NCBI GenBank assembly: GCA_965153355.1
Contig: OZ231127.1
Span: forward strand, 60,078,001-60,142,000
Origin: Flaccisagitta enflata
Taxonomy: Eukaryota; Chaetognatha; Sagittoidea; Aphragmophora
Reading direction: 5' to 3'
DNA: 64,000 nucleotides
How positions within the stretch are numbered: the stretch's first letter is position 1; each line of letters starts with the position of its first letter. A program made the position numbers and the translations under genes. This document shows positions 15,574-28,180 of the stretch, one piece after another. The notes under the pieces were generated by a model. That model was not told where the DNA came from, searched no databases, and saw only the letters and a list, made by a program, of their open reading frames with translations.

Positions 15574-15720
15574 GGAAACAAGAAAAAAGAAAGAAAAAGA
15601 AAACAATAGAAAGACGGAGAGAAATGCATGAAGACAGAAAGAAATGAAGAAAGTAAGGAAGACAGATTAAAGAAAAGAAAGGAAGAAAGGAAGAAAAAAA
15701 CATGAGAAAAATACGAAAGA
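15505..15720. repeat. GAAA-type purine tract
   Basis: Regular GAAA to about 15571, then irregular GAAA/GACA sequence. It follows family B copy 6 directly. No gene to 16110. Confidence 0.8.
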
Positions 15721-16112
15721 AAGACATAAAAACGAAAAAGAGAATGATTGAAGGATGAAGAGTAGTTCAAAAAGTGATAAAAGGGAATAGACATATATGC
15801 TTTAAAAAAGACAGTAAAAAAGAAATCATAGAAAGAATTGTTTGAATAATAAAGAAGATAAAATGCCAGAGAAAGGGTTGAGAAAAAAGAACTCAGAATT
15901 GAATTTCATAAAGGGGAATTCCGATATCCCTTCCTTTCAATAATTTAATCGAGCAAAGAAATCCACTTCATTTATACCAATTCTTAGACGCCTTTTTCCC
16001 CCTATCAGAAACTTGTCAAAAGGTCATGAAATTTGGCAAGTCTCAATATTATGATAGCCGTAAACATTTTATCAAGGTGTCTATGGTATACACGAAGAAG
16101 GAATTTAGAATC

Positions 16113-16303
16113 GTTATTAGTCGCGGCACACTGCTCTGATGGTCAGTCAGTCTGTCAGTCCGTCGGTCAGTTGATCCATCAATAGTTTCATCAAATCAGT
16201 CTTCTGGTCCGTCGGTCCATCCGTACTATTGTTGAATTGCGAGTGCCTTACTACCCCTGCCCAACCGTCCACGATAGCGGTGCTGTGTATGCGTCCTTGT
16301 TCC
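16113..16303 (+). mobile_element. Family A element, copy A5 (diverged)
   Basis: Head TTAGTCGCGGCACACTGCTC, tandem GTCAGTC/GTCCGTCGG units, then the tail CCCCTGCCCAACCGTCCACG and GTCCTTGTTCC. The second head arm is degraded. Confidence 0.6.
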
Positions 16304-16477
16304 ATTTCCACCACATCCTCAACTTCTCCCGTCTCTCCCTCATCGTAAATTTGATCATCATCATCAGCCTTATTTTTCCAATGGAACAACAACAAAAACA
16401 ACAGCAAAAAATGGAACAGCTTCAGAAATGATGCTCAACCGACAAAACATGAAGACTAGCACTCTACGGTAAAACAC

Positions 16478-16612
<135 letters not shown>

Positions 16613-16689
16613 GAGAGAGAATCGAGACCGTGACTTCCGGAAAGCAAAAGCGTGACGCGCAAAACCAGAGGAAGCGGGAAATGGAGAAG

Positions 16690-17700
16690 ACGGAAGACCA
16701 CAGACTGGGAAAGGGGAAGGACAGAGAATGGTGAGGGGAGAGAGAGAAGTAATGGAGGGGACGGGAGACTTTAGACTGGGGAAGGAAAGAGACAGAGGAT
16801 GGTAAGGGGAGAGAGAGTAGTAATGGAGGGGACGGGAGACTTTAGACTGGGAAAGGGAAAGGACAGAGAATGGTGAGGGGAGAGAGAGAAGTAATGGAAT
16901 GGGGTGGGAGACAACCATTTCGATTGAAAGACCTGATTCCTAGGATGATTACTGTTGTCAAATGCATTGACTTTATTCAGGGGAAGAAAAATTTTAATGA
17001 GAATTAATTCTTAGAATCTTACAACACAAGTAAAAAGTGCAACAGCATCAGTAGACATGATTAGTGTAATTACATCTTTATGGATCAAATTAAAAAATCC
17101 TGGTGATAAAAATATTTGTCGAACTAGTTGATGTTGAATAAAATAATTGGCTGTTCTGCCTTATGAATAGGGGAGTAAACTGACTGGAAAAGGGAAAAGA
17201 CAAGGAACGGTAGGGGAAGAGGGAGAGTGGTAATGCAATGGAGGGGATGGAAGACCACAAACTGGAAAAGGGAATGGAAAGAGGATGACAGGGGAAGAGG
17301 AAAAGTGATAAATAAGGGGATGGAAGAGCACAAACTGGGAAAGGGGAAGGACGGAGGAGGACAGGGGAAGAAGGAGAGTGACAATGGAGGAGACGGAAGC
17401 TCATAATAAATGAGTAAACTGACCGGGAAGGAAGTGTGGGAGAGCGGAGAGGGGGAAAGGGTAAGGACAGAGAGAAAGAGCGGAAAGTGGTAAATAAGGG
17501 GATGGAAGAGCACAAACTGGGAAAGGGGAAGGACGAAGGAGGACAGGGGAAGAAGGAGAGTGACGATGGAGGAGACGGAAGATCATAATAAAGAAGTAAA
17601 TTGACCGGGAAGGAAGTGTGGGAGAGTGGAAAGGGGTAAGGGGAAAGGACAGAGAGAAAGAGCGGAAATGGAGAAAATGGTACATCATAGCAGAGGAGAG
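16690..17700. repeat. Purine-rich minisatellite, interrupted by a 250-bp insertion
   Basis: Units of roughly 75 bp built on ACTGGGAAAGGGAAAGGACA and GGGGAGAGAGAGAAGTAATG recur before 16915 and, more diverged, after 17170. The opposite-strand frames rich in Pro, Ser and Phe are shadows of it. Confidence 0.7.
16917..17165 (+). mobile_element. 250-bp dispersed repeat, copy 1
   Basis: It runs from CATTTCGATTGAAAGACC to GGCTGTTCTGCCTTATGA. A second copy at 19332-19583 agrees at roughly 90% by eye. Here it splits a purine minisatellite. No terminal inverted repeats are visible. Confidence 0.75.
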
Positions 17701-17847
17701 AAAAAGCTAGGCAAGGGACAATCGAAGCGAAGGGAAAGGGATGGAAGAAAATGTGGTAGAATGGAGACTACGATGGAAATGGGGAGGTTTGGGTAAGGAG
17801 AATGGGCGGGGGAGTGGAAATGGAAATGTGGAAGGCCAGTGGAGGAA

Positions 17848-18092
17848 CAAGTGACGCGGGGTTACAACATCGTTACAGACGGGTGGGCAGGGGCATCCAA
17901 CCACCGGCCTCACCCCAACCCCATTTTCCCACACTAACATACACCAACACACAATGCAACAACTGCAGTATCATAAATTCGCGTTTTTCGCATTTTCAAC
18001 TCGAGCGTGACGGACCGACCAATGGACGGAGGGGTAAATGGACAGACCAACGGAAAAGCCCTCCTATAGAGTTGCGTGTCCGCAACTAAAAA
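17848..18092 (-). mobile_element. Family A element, copy A6
   Basis: On the minus strand the head at 18070-18087 is AGTTGCG-GACA-CGCAACT after a T run, followed by CTCTATAGGAGG. At the far end is the subfamily block AAGTGACGCGGGGT, ATCGTTACAGACGG and GGGTGGGCAGGGGCATCC, shared with A4. The middle has few GGAC units. Confidence 0.7.
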
Positions 18093-18315
18093 GGACTGGA
18101 AAATAACCAGGAGGAAAATTAGAAAAGTAAGGAAAGTTGGGTTGGTGGAAATTTCGGAAAAGGGAACACCTGAGGCTTAAAGGATAATAGGTGTATTTCC
18201 TGGAAAGTACACTCATTTTAAGGTGTGTCTTTGTATTTTCAGTAGGTGCCATGTGAGTATACTTAATGCAAAATTGACCACTTCTGATGCCCATGATATT
18301 GATTTTGATCATGTA

Positions 18316-18703
18316 CTACTCGACTCAATAAAAAAGCCGTACTTTTAAATGGCAAATTGTCATGTTGAATTTCAAAAAAATTAATTTAGATTTTAGACCG
18401 TTAAAAAGCTCTTGAAAAGATCTTTCATTTGGCACCAATCTGGCAATTCTAGCTTTATTCGTTTAGAAACATTGTTATTATCAGTTTGCAATCCCATTGA
18501 AAAATGAGTATTTTTACAAATTAGAAGATAACTTTAATAAGCTCTATCTCCTAAACCGTTTGAGATACAGATCTGGGATTGGTCTAGAATGAAAGAAAAT
18601 TTGGAAATCTTTTTAATCACTGTAACAGAAAAATGTTCAAATGATTTCTTTTTCTTATTTATCAACTCAAAATAGGGTGCGGCTTTTTTTTTTAGTCGAG
18701 TAG
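18316..18703. mobile_element. TA-flanked TIR element (CTACTCGACTCAA type), copy 1
   Basis: Ends CTACTCGACTCAATAAAAAA and its inverse TTTTTTTTAGTCGAGTAG are flanked by TA on both sides. TA duplication suggests the Tc1/mariner superfamily (inference). No transposase frame is present. Confidence 0.78.
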
Positions 18704-18711
18704 TACATGTA

Positions 18712-19952
18712 CAGTGCGGCTTAAAAGTTTTAGGTAGTATTAAATCCTATTTTATAGCAATAGACATAACCTTTTAATTATCATTTCTTTATCATCTATG
18801 ATTTAGACTACAATACTTGAATGAACCTTCACAGTTTGACTAGAAAGTGAAAAATGACGCAGTATAAAAAAAAACAAGTTGCAAGCCGTGTTTTTGAGGT
18901 TTCATCACCTAAATGCCTTAAAGTCCATCGAAAGTGAGCACTTAACTGATTAACTGTGGGCCAGAACCATAAAAAATTCATGACCATTTGAAATCTCTGC
19001 AAAAAATCTTCCAAATGGGATGTTGCTGGTCACTGTAGCTTTATTCGTTTAGAAATGGCAAAGGTTTGAAGAAAAAAATCACTGATTGAAAAAAGTGCTC
19101 ATTTCATGTTTTTCCAATGAACAATTCTAGTTTTTCCATTTTTGACAATGATGCAGCTCAAGATTATCTTAGCTACTCTTTATTCATGAGCATATTGAAG
19201 AGCTTCAAATTTTCTTCAAAATGGCGCCAAAAACAAATTTTTAACTCAATGCGTTTAACTTTTATGTTAAAATAAAGATAAGCCGTAAAAATCACATAGT
19301 AGATTACCAAATTATTTACCACCAGTCTTCACATTTCGATTGAAAGACCTAATTCCTGGGATGATTACTGTGTATTAAATGCATTGACGTTATTCAGGGA
19401 AACAAAAATTTTAATGAGAATTAATTTCTAAAATCTTACAACACAAGTAAAAAGTGCAACAGCATCAGTGGACATGATAAGTGTAATTGCATTTTTTTGG
19501 ATCAAATTAGAAAATCCTGGTGAGGTCAATATTTGTCGAACTAGTTGATGTTGAATAGAATAATTGGCTGTTCTGCCTTATGATCCTTTCGCCATTTCTA
19601 AACGGATAGAGCAAGGACATCCAGCAAGGTCTCATTTGAAAGGTCTTTCGCAGAGCTTCAAAATGGTCATGGATTTTGCTATGTTTTTCTCATTGCTTGG
19701 ATGTGAAACATTGACGAACAAGCAGTTTGATATTTTTGTTGCCAAAGTAAGCTTTTTTCCCAACAGATTTTTGAGACATCAACTTCAAACTTCTTTTACT
19801 TTCAAACCGTTTGACCGACATAATTGTGCTTGGCGGCATATGCTTCATTTTTTGAAACTCTTTAATTCTATCATAGATTTTTTTAAGATCTATCAATAAA
19901 TACCTGCAATATAACATGTAAAAGACCTAAAACTTTTTTTTGAGCCGCACTG
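18712..19952. mobile_element. 1.24-kb TIR element (CAGTGCGGCTYAAAA type)
   Basis: Ends CAGTGCGGCTTAAAAGTTTT and inverse ACTTTTTTTTGAGCCGCACT-G are flanked by TA. It carries the 250-bp repeat (19332-19583) as an insertion. Its interior matches, in inverse order, the element at 30482-31467. It has no transposase frame and lies between two copies of the CTACTCGACTCAA element. Confidence 0.75.
19332..19583 (+). mobile_element. 250-bp dispersed repeat, copy 2
   Basis: Same boundaries as at 16917. The related element at 30482-31467 lacks it at the corresponding site (near 30845, minus), which gives an empty-site comparison. Confidence 0.75.
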
Positions 19953-19976
19953 TATATGGATAACATATAAATTATA

Positions 19977-20386
19977 CTACTCGACTCAAAAAAAAAGCCG
20001 CACCCTATTTTGAGTTGATGTATAAGAAAAAAAAATTATTTGAAAATTTTTCTGTTAAAGTCATTTGAAAGATTTTTGAATTTTCTTTCATTCTAGACCA
20101 ATCCCAGATCTGTATCTCAAACGGTTTAGGAGCTAGAGCTCTGCAAAGATAAGCACTATTTTGGTAAAATGCACTTTTTTCATAGGGATTGCGAAACTGA
20201 AATAGGCAACATTTTTACTCAAACTAATGCCATTTCTAAACAAAAAAAGATAGCAATACCAGATTGGCGCCAAATGAAAGATCTTTTCAAGAGCTTTCTA
20301 ATGGTCTAAGATTTTAATTAGTTTTTTTGAAATTTAGTATGACAATTTGCCATTTAAAAGTGCGGCTTTTTTATTGAGTCGAGTAG
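19977..20386. mobile_element. TA-flanked TIR element (CTACTCGACTCAA type), copy 2, inverted
   Basis: Ends CTACTCGACTCAAAAAAAAA and TTTTTTATTGAGTCGAGTAG with TA on each side. It is the reverse-orientation partner of 18316-18703; inner words such as CACCCTATTTTGAGTTGAT match its complement. Confidence 0.78.
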
Positions 20387-20674
20387 TAAAATAACTATAA
20401 TTTGACTTCTGAACATTTTTTACATAGTACACCTGATGCAAATATGATTGATTTCACTTTTAGAAAGGGTATCTACACATTTTCAATATCTCCCAAATGA
20501 GTTCACTTACCGCGAAATTAACCAAGAGTAAAAGAAACAAGTATGACCATGGAAGGGATTCTTTTAATGTAGGGTAACAAGTTAAAATAAACAAGGCGAT
20601 AAATGTACTCAGTATGGTTTTGTTTTTTCAATTCACTCACTTCTTTTGCACTAAGTGGTGTTTCCCCGAATCAT

Positions 20675-20840
20675 TACAAGGTCCGTCGGTAGGTAGGTCT
20701 GCGAGTAGGTGAGGTAAAATCTTCTATATGTGATTTCTGATGATTTTTCCTTTTCATCTCCTCATCTCTCATTACTTGTAATGTGATACCTTTAAAGAGG
20801 ACGCATCTACCAGAAAACTCTCGGCCTTGTTACTAGTTCC
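20675..20840 (+). mobile_element. Family A remnant, copy A7
   Basis: GTCCGTCGGTAGGTAGGT near 20681 and a tail-like CGCATCTACC with TCTCGGCCTTGTTACTAG near 20804-20836. The head hairpin is missing. The tail word is the CGCATCT allele seen in copy A16. Confidence 0.4.
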
Positions 20841-21045
20841 TTGTCTTTATTCTTGAAAACATATAATTGTTATAACTTAAAGTCAAAGCAAAAAGGCGTT
20901 TGCAATAACCAGGAATGATGAGGATAATAATAACCCCTTTTTCTGAGTTTTACGAGTATCTCGTTTCCACATCTGGAGCACTTCATCATTCCGAGTGCCA
21001 CAGACCGCCACTGTGCCAGTCCAATGCCCAACCAAATGCCAAAGT

Positions 21046-21367
<322 letters not shown>

Positions 21368-21639
21368 TGAACAAAAAAAAGATATAGACTAGCATACACA
21401 GACCGACAGATGGACAGAAAGACAGACAAGATAGAGATTACCTAGCAAACAGAGAGAGAGACAGATATACAGTCAGAAAGACAGACGAAGCAGAAAAAGA
21501 GAGAGTGTGTCACCGAGCTGCGCAAAAATGTAGTTGAATGGGACGGAAACACGGAAAAGAGTTTTATGGTAAAGCGATATTTGTGTGAATTGTGTCTCGC
21601 TTGTTCTGTCTCTGTCAATCTGAATTAGACTGCAAATTC

Positions 21640-21732
21640 TGTCTCTCTCTCTCTCTCTCTCTCTCGCTCTCGCTCTCGCTCTCGCTCTCGCTCTCGCTCT
21701 CGCTCTCGCTCTCTCTCTCTCTCTCTCTCTGA
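21640..21732. repeat. (CT)n with an embedded (CTCTCG)n array
   Basis: Eight hexamers of CTCTCG/CTCGCT type (about 21663-21710) lie within a CT tract: a secondary expansion inside the dinucleotide tract. Confidence 0.85.
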
Positions 21733-22356
21733 ATAGAGTATCTCTCTCCTGATCTAGGCTGAAGTCTATTCCTGGTTCTTTCTTTACAAGTTGTAAGTCT
21801 CCGGTTGATAATTAAGGATTTGAACAATCACTCAAAAGAAATTTACATAAAAATAGGCTGATAGTTAGCAAAAAGCTGCATGCATGCAGCAAAGAAAAGT
21901 AAAATAAAGCAGGTTTCACAATTTATGATAAAAAAGACAATGGAGCTTTTATAGGTTTGAAAGACATAATGAGGGACGCGGTCAAAATGGTCATATTTCA
22001 AGTTTTCTCGTTGAAGACAAAAGAATTTGTTATATTCGTAAATTGAGATTGGTGGAATTACCAAAAAAGAACACTTTTGGATTTAAAGCGGTGAATCGGT
22101 CATGGTAATTTTGCATCAAAACAGCAGATGAGTTTGCTTTAGTTAACTAATCCCAATGGTTGAATCATATGCTTTCACCCATCTGACAGTTTAGTCTTTA
22201 AGCAAGTTTACATGACTAAGTTTAATTTTTGTATGAGAATCTTTTAGGACAGTTTTTGCACCCTTACCCTTGCTCAAATAACTTTTTTTCCGTGACTTTT
22301 GATAATTATCAGTCATCACCGTTTTTTCCAATGCCATATGTCCGTTTAACTAGTTA

Positions 22357-22525
22357 CAACACTCTCCGCTATAACGGGTCCAAGAGTTTTGGAAATTCCC
22401 TTACAACAGAGAGAAAATCTTGGTCTTTTCAGTATATTTCTTTTTTATATCATAATTTGGCGATAATGGATATTCACCATGAAATTTGTTAGTCCCTTGA
22501 CATCCGTTATTTCGGGGTTCGACTG
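22357..22525. mobile_element. pogo-like MITE, copy 1 (diverged)
   Basis: TA, then CAACACTCTCCGCTATAACG at the left and CCGTTATTTCGGGGTTCGAC-TG, then TA, at the right. The CAGTnGAACCCCGnTnTAACGGA end type with TA duplication is typical of pogo/Tigger-class elements. No coding capacity. Confidence 0.6.
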
Positions 22526-22529
22526 TATT

Positions 22530-23845
22530 TCATTACCTGCTTCCGTCCATTTCTCTCCGTCCATTTTTTGCTCTTCTTGCAATAATGCACCGTCTTTTAT
22601 TTGGATGAGTAAGCAAGAACAGAATGAAGGTGGAAAAAATGAAATGAGTGAACGAATAGATATGAGAGTTAATGAAATGAGGGTGAGGATGGTTGAGCAG
22701 TCATTGACCATACCATCAATGGCGAATATGTCACATCCAATTAATCATTGATAACTAATTATAGCTACATATGTAATAATGTAATTAAAATGTATCTAGC
22801 ATAGTATTCCATTTATAAGATTTTAAATGAAAAGAGGATCATCGATGATCATTCATCAATTGGATGTCATATCCACTAATTCGGTATAGTCCTCTGACTG
22901 TGATGGACGTAGGAAGGAAAGCGGCGATTGCGATTTATCCAGTAATCACTGTAAAGCGTGGAGTGCGGCGAGGAGACGGGACATCGAATTGGATACGAGT
23001 GTAAACAACATCGAAATAAAAGCGGTGATATATGCGCTTAAAATAACATGCCAACGGAACCAAAATAAGGATGCGTTTATAGTACGTAGATATGTCGCTT
23101 ACACGGTGTATTTTTTGCGTGCAAAATATTGGAATAACATACGCATTTTAAACATAAATGGAAGATATGAAGTTTCCCAAAGGAGAATCCCATAATTAAT
23201 GAAAAGGATGTGTAAGCTCACGCTTGCGCAGATACCCTTTTATCTGATCATGTGTGATAATGAAAAAAAAAGTTACTTATTGGGAAGAAGTGATATTGTC
23301 TTTTTATTCATCTCGGCTTTTACGCTCAGGAAGAGTGGGAAATTAGCCAATGATATTTTCATTGTCTGAGATAAATGTTCAATAACACAAGGACATTTAT
23401 AAGGAAACGGATTTTGTAGTTTGTCCAATGTCTACTATGTTGCTAATGAATTTATATCACAATCTGAAAAGAAGTATCAACTTTAGATGAATGTTGAGAA
23501 CAAAGCTACAATTACCAGACTGGTCTCGTTTAGAAAAATGGCTCTTTAAAATGCAACCAATCTGATAACTTTAATTTTATTCTTATAGGTGTAATACTCT
23601 TCTAAAGTTGATGCTTATTCTTAAACGGTGATTAACTTATTTGCAAGATGGTAAAAACTCGACGTTTGTCCCGTGCAAGAAACACGAAGGAGGCGATGCA
23701 ATGGAGCGTCAACCGCTCACGCAAACGGAAGATTGTACACGCAAACACACGTAAAAACACGCAAACAAACGCTTGCGATGGAGCGGAAGATCCGCACGTG
23801 CGTTCAAAGTAACGGACGATTGAAGTTGCTTTTTTCACGATGCCG
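22530..23845. other. No gene seen
   Basis: Unique-looking sequence. A 68-codon frame at 22989-23195 has no recognisable motif or splice context. Many CACGCAAACA-type words occur at 23690-23790. Confidence 0.35.
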
Positions 23846-23885
23846 TTGTTTTTGTTGTTGTTGTTGTTTGTTGTTTGTTGTTTGG

Positions 23886-23980
<95 letters not shown>
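23846..23980. repeat. (GTT)n tract
   Basis: GTT trinucleotides with GTTTGTT interruptions at the left end. No gene from here to 24530. Confidence 0.9.
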
Positions 23981-24535
23981 ACCTCATGCCCTTCCCAAAG
24001 AATCACAACTTTGATATCTATCAACATTAGAGAAATCAGAAGCCACTCTTTCAGTGTTATCAATTCCCGCGATAATAGTCAGAAAATACGCATCCAACCT
24101 GGAAAAAAGACACCGGCCACAGATTCTAAGCTCAAAGCCTCAATATTGGAAAGAATTTTCCTTTTCTGCTCCGTTCTCTTCCGTTTCTACTTCTCTGGTC
24201 ATAAGAGGAATTGATTAACTGAATGTCACGCGAAAGAATGTTTTTGGCTTGCAAGCCATGCAACATCACTCATGTTTCAATAAAGACTCAGTAATAAACA
24301 GAGAGCTTCTTGTTGAATCCGCTTTTGGCGGAAGCAAAAGACGAGGTTCACCGGCAAGGGTGTTATCCGATATATATCACCATCAATGGCGTCTTGCCAT
24401 CTTTGACTTTACGGTCAACGCTGTTGGAAGATAAAGACAGAGATGAAGATGAAGCAAGCAAGATAAACGTGGGATTTGTAGCAATAACCAGAGAGGAATC
24501 CCATCTTTATCTCTGTTCCTTTTATCTATCTCTCT

Positions 24536-24658
<123 letters not shown>

Positions 24659-24687
24659 ACTTTACGTTTTTTATTAATTTTATTTCT

Positions 24688-25105
24688 TTAAGTCATTTTT
24701 AGTCATTTTTAGTCATTCTAAGTCATTCTAAGTCATTTTAAGTCATTCTAAGTCATTCTAACTCATTCTAAGTCATTTTAAGTCATTATTGTCATTTTAG
24801 TCAATATAGTCCTTTTCATCTTTTTAAGTCATCCTAAGTCATTTCAAGTGATTTTAAGTCATTTCAAGTGATTTTAAGTGATTTCAAGTGATTTTAAGGC
24901 ATTTTAAGTCATTCCAAGTCATTTTAAGTCATTATTGTCATTTTAGTAAATATAATCCTTTTCATCATTTTAAGTCATTTTAAGTTATTCGAAGTCATTT
25001 TATGTCATTATAAGTCATTATCCATCATTTTAAGTCATTTTTAGTCATTCTAAGTCATTCTCAGTCATTTTAGTCATTTTAGTCAATATAGTCATTTCAC
25101 TTTTT
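24688..25105. repeat. Decamer satellite 1 (AAGTCATTYT)n
   Basis: About 40 tandem units of period 10, mostly AAGTCATTTT or AAGTCATTCT, with some units of 9 or 11. It begins about 30 bp after the GGTC run. Confidence 0.88.
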
Positions 25106-25115
25106 ATTTACATAA

Positions 25116-26400
25116 TTACAGGTAATTATAGGTCATTTTGCAATTTTGGGTAATATAGGTCATTATAGGTAATCATAGGTCATTGTAGGTAATTATAGGT
25201 AATTATAAGTCATGTAATTATAGGTAATTATAGGTCATTATAGGTAATTATAGGTTATTATGCAATTATAGGTCATTATTGGTAATTATAGGTCATTAAA
25301 GGTCACTATGCAATTACAGGTAATATAGGTCATTATAGGTAATCATAGGTCATTGTAGGTAATTATAGGTAATTATAGGTCATGTAATTATAGGTAATTT
25401 TAGGTCATTATAGGTAATTATAGGTTATTATGCAATTTTAGGTCATTATTGGTAATCATAGGTCAGTATGTAATCATAGGTAATTATAGGTATATAGGTG
25501 ATTATAGGTAGTTATAGGTAATCACAGGTAGTTATAGGTCATTATATAATTATAGGTCATTATAGGTCATTATAGGTCATTATAGGTCATTGTAGGTCAT
25601 TATAGGTCATTATTGGTAATTATAGGTCACTATGTAATAATAGATAATCCTAGGTAATTAAAGGTCATTATGTAATAATAGGTAATTATAGGTCATTTTA
25701 GATAATCATAGGTAATCATAGGTCATTATGAAATTATGGGTAATCATAGGTAATCAAAGGTTATTAAAGGTAATTATAGGTCATTATGTAATAATAGGTA
25801 ATTATAGGTAATTTTAGGTAATCATAGGTCATTATAGATAATTATATGTAAATAGACAATTATAGGTAAATATAGGTCAATATTCAATTTTAAGTAATTA
25901 TAGCAAATCATAGGTAATTGTAGGTAATTATAGGTCATTATGCAATTACAGTTAATTATAGTTAATCATAGGTTATTAAAGGTCATTATGTTATTAAAGG
26001 TAGTTATGGGTAGTTATGGGTAATCATAGGTCATAATAGGTAATTATTGGTCCATATGTAATTATAGGTAATCATAGGTCTTTATAGGTACTTATAGGTC
26101 ATTATTCAATTATGGGTAATTATAGGTAATTATAGGTAACTATAGGTAATCATAGGTCATTATAGGTAATTATAGATCATTATGTTATTATAGGTAATTG
26201 TGGGTAATTTTGGGTAATCATACCTCATTATAGGTAATTATTGGTCCATATGTAATTATAGGTAATCACAGGTCTTTATAGGCACTTATAGGTCATTATT
26301 TGATTATGGGTAATTATAGGTAATCATAGGTAAGTATAGGTAATCATAAGTCATTATAGGCAATTATAGGTCAATAGGTAATTATAGTCATTATCATCAT
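25116..26400. repeat. Decamer satellite 2 (TTATAGGTMA)n, 1.3 kb
   Basis: More than 100 degenerate units of ATTATAGGTA / ATTATAGGTC with period 10. Higher-order repetition is visible: the block near 25140-25270 recurs at 25330-25440, and the block near 26040 recurs at 26235. No coding potential. Confidence 0.9.
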
Positions 26401-26453
26401 TACAGGAAATAACGTACTTAAATAATTAGGCGATTATGTAAGTAAGTCTTGCA

Positions 26454-26456
<3 letters not shown>

Positions 26457-26501
<45 letters not shown>
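26457..26501. repeat. (CT)n tract
   Basis: Pure CT dinucleotides soon after decamer satellite 2. Confidence 0.9.
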
Positions 26502-26504
<3 letters not shown>

Positions 26505-26579
26505 GAAGTGAGAAATCACGTTCTTGTAGCGATTCAATCATGTTAGACGGGAATCAAATAAAATGCACATCTATGGTCA

Positions 26580-26860
26580 CACGCGGAAACGAAGGACAAT
26601 ATAAATGTGCAATGCGTGTACTGCATGCACACGAGCGAAGGACATTGCGTACGCACTGAGGAAAAATCTCAGACCAAGGACAGCATTTTCTCAAGCACAC
26701 GCGCAAACCAAGGACAACCTCTGAAATTACGGACAGACAAAAGACAACTAGACAACACTTTCATCCGTGCACACACGGGACAACGCATGCGCACACGAAG
26801 GACAACCATTGCTATCACGCAAAGCAAGGACAATATGCACGCAGGTGGAAATGAAGGAAC
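26580..26860. repeat. Degenerate AAGGACAA-spaced repeat
   Basis: The words CACACG and AAGGACAA recur eight times at spacings of about 15-45 bp (26594, 26637, 26676, 26711, 26745, 26782, 26799, 26825). It looks like a decayed minisatellite. The overlapping frames have no recognisable product. Confidence 0.5.
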
Positions 26861-27100
26861 GAGAGATCCATTATCTCAGCAGTCGTCAGGTGCGTAGAGG
26901 CACTCAGACGTCTACAAACCACGACAAAGGGAAGTGTCACTTATCTTCATTATGTACGCACCATGACGGTAAGACTATTTTTTTTAACAGAATTTCATCA
27001 CCGCGTGCAACATCGTCATCGACATCAAATCCACGCACCCATGAATATTTGATCGACATTCATCAATCATTTCTAACGCTATACTACCATCATTCATATG

Positions 27101-27419
27101 CAGGGGTGTATAATTATAAAGTTTCACAACCATTGATTATTCCCCCCCCCTACCTTTGACTTCCTTCCCCGCAACGCATCGCATTGCTTTACAAAATCAA
27201 TGGTTTTCTTCCCCATAAAGTGTGTTTAAGGTTTAAATAGTGTTAAATTGTGTTTTACTTGTCATGTTTTATAATTTGTTACTGCCAATAGTTAAATTTT
27301 CCCCAAATCTTCTTTTTTTTCTTTTTTCCTCCTTCCTTTTCCTTCCCTTTCTCCAAACCCTTTCATTATTTCCCCCCCCCCACCGGGGGGGGGGGAATAT
27401 GGATCAATATACAGGCCTG
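27101..27419 (+). mobile_element. hAT-like MITE, copy 1
   Basis: Ends CAGGGGTGTATAATTATAAA and inverse TATACAGGCCTG. The 8-bp flanks TTCATATG (27093-27100) and TTCTTATG (27420-27427) match at 7 of 8. The second copy at 36166 is in the opposite direction. hAT elements make 8-bp duplications and often start CAGGGGTG. Confidence 0.82.
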
Positions 27420-27597
27420 TTCTTATGATTAGTTAAAACTCAGATATGATTCATTCTATTTAACTGATATCCGCAAGATCTCCCATCCATTCATCATAAT
27501 CATAATCATCATTCAGTCTATGCCTCCTCATTACAATGAACGTCATTGACTCATTGCATAGCATCCTATTCAAAATAGTCAACTATCATCCACCTTA

Positions 27598-27760
<163 letters not shown>

Positions 27761-27988
27761 CACTTCCTGCAAACATATCCAGGAGAAGCAGAGGCGAGCA
27801 AACGTAAAGTAATGTGCCAAAGGAAGGAAAAGGTTTAACTGGCATTTGACTGTTTGAGTTTGAGAACTGCAGCCGCAGGCAAAAGGCGGCGCTGTGGTAG
27901 CCAAATACGAGAAACCACGTCTCATAAAAACTGTTGGGGACCGCGATTTAAAAGCTCTTTGTGGGGATGAATATGAGAGTTTGAATGC

Positions 27989-28180
<192 letters not shown>

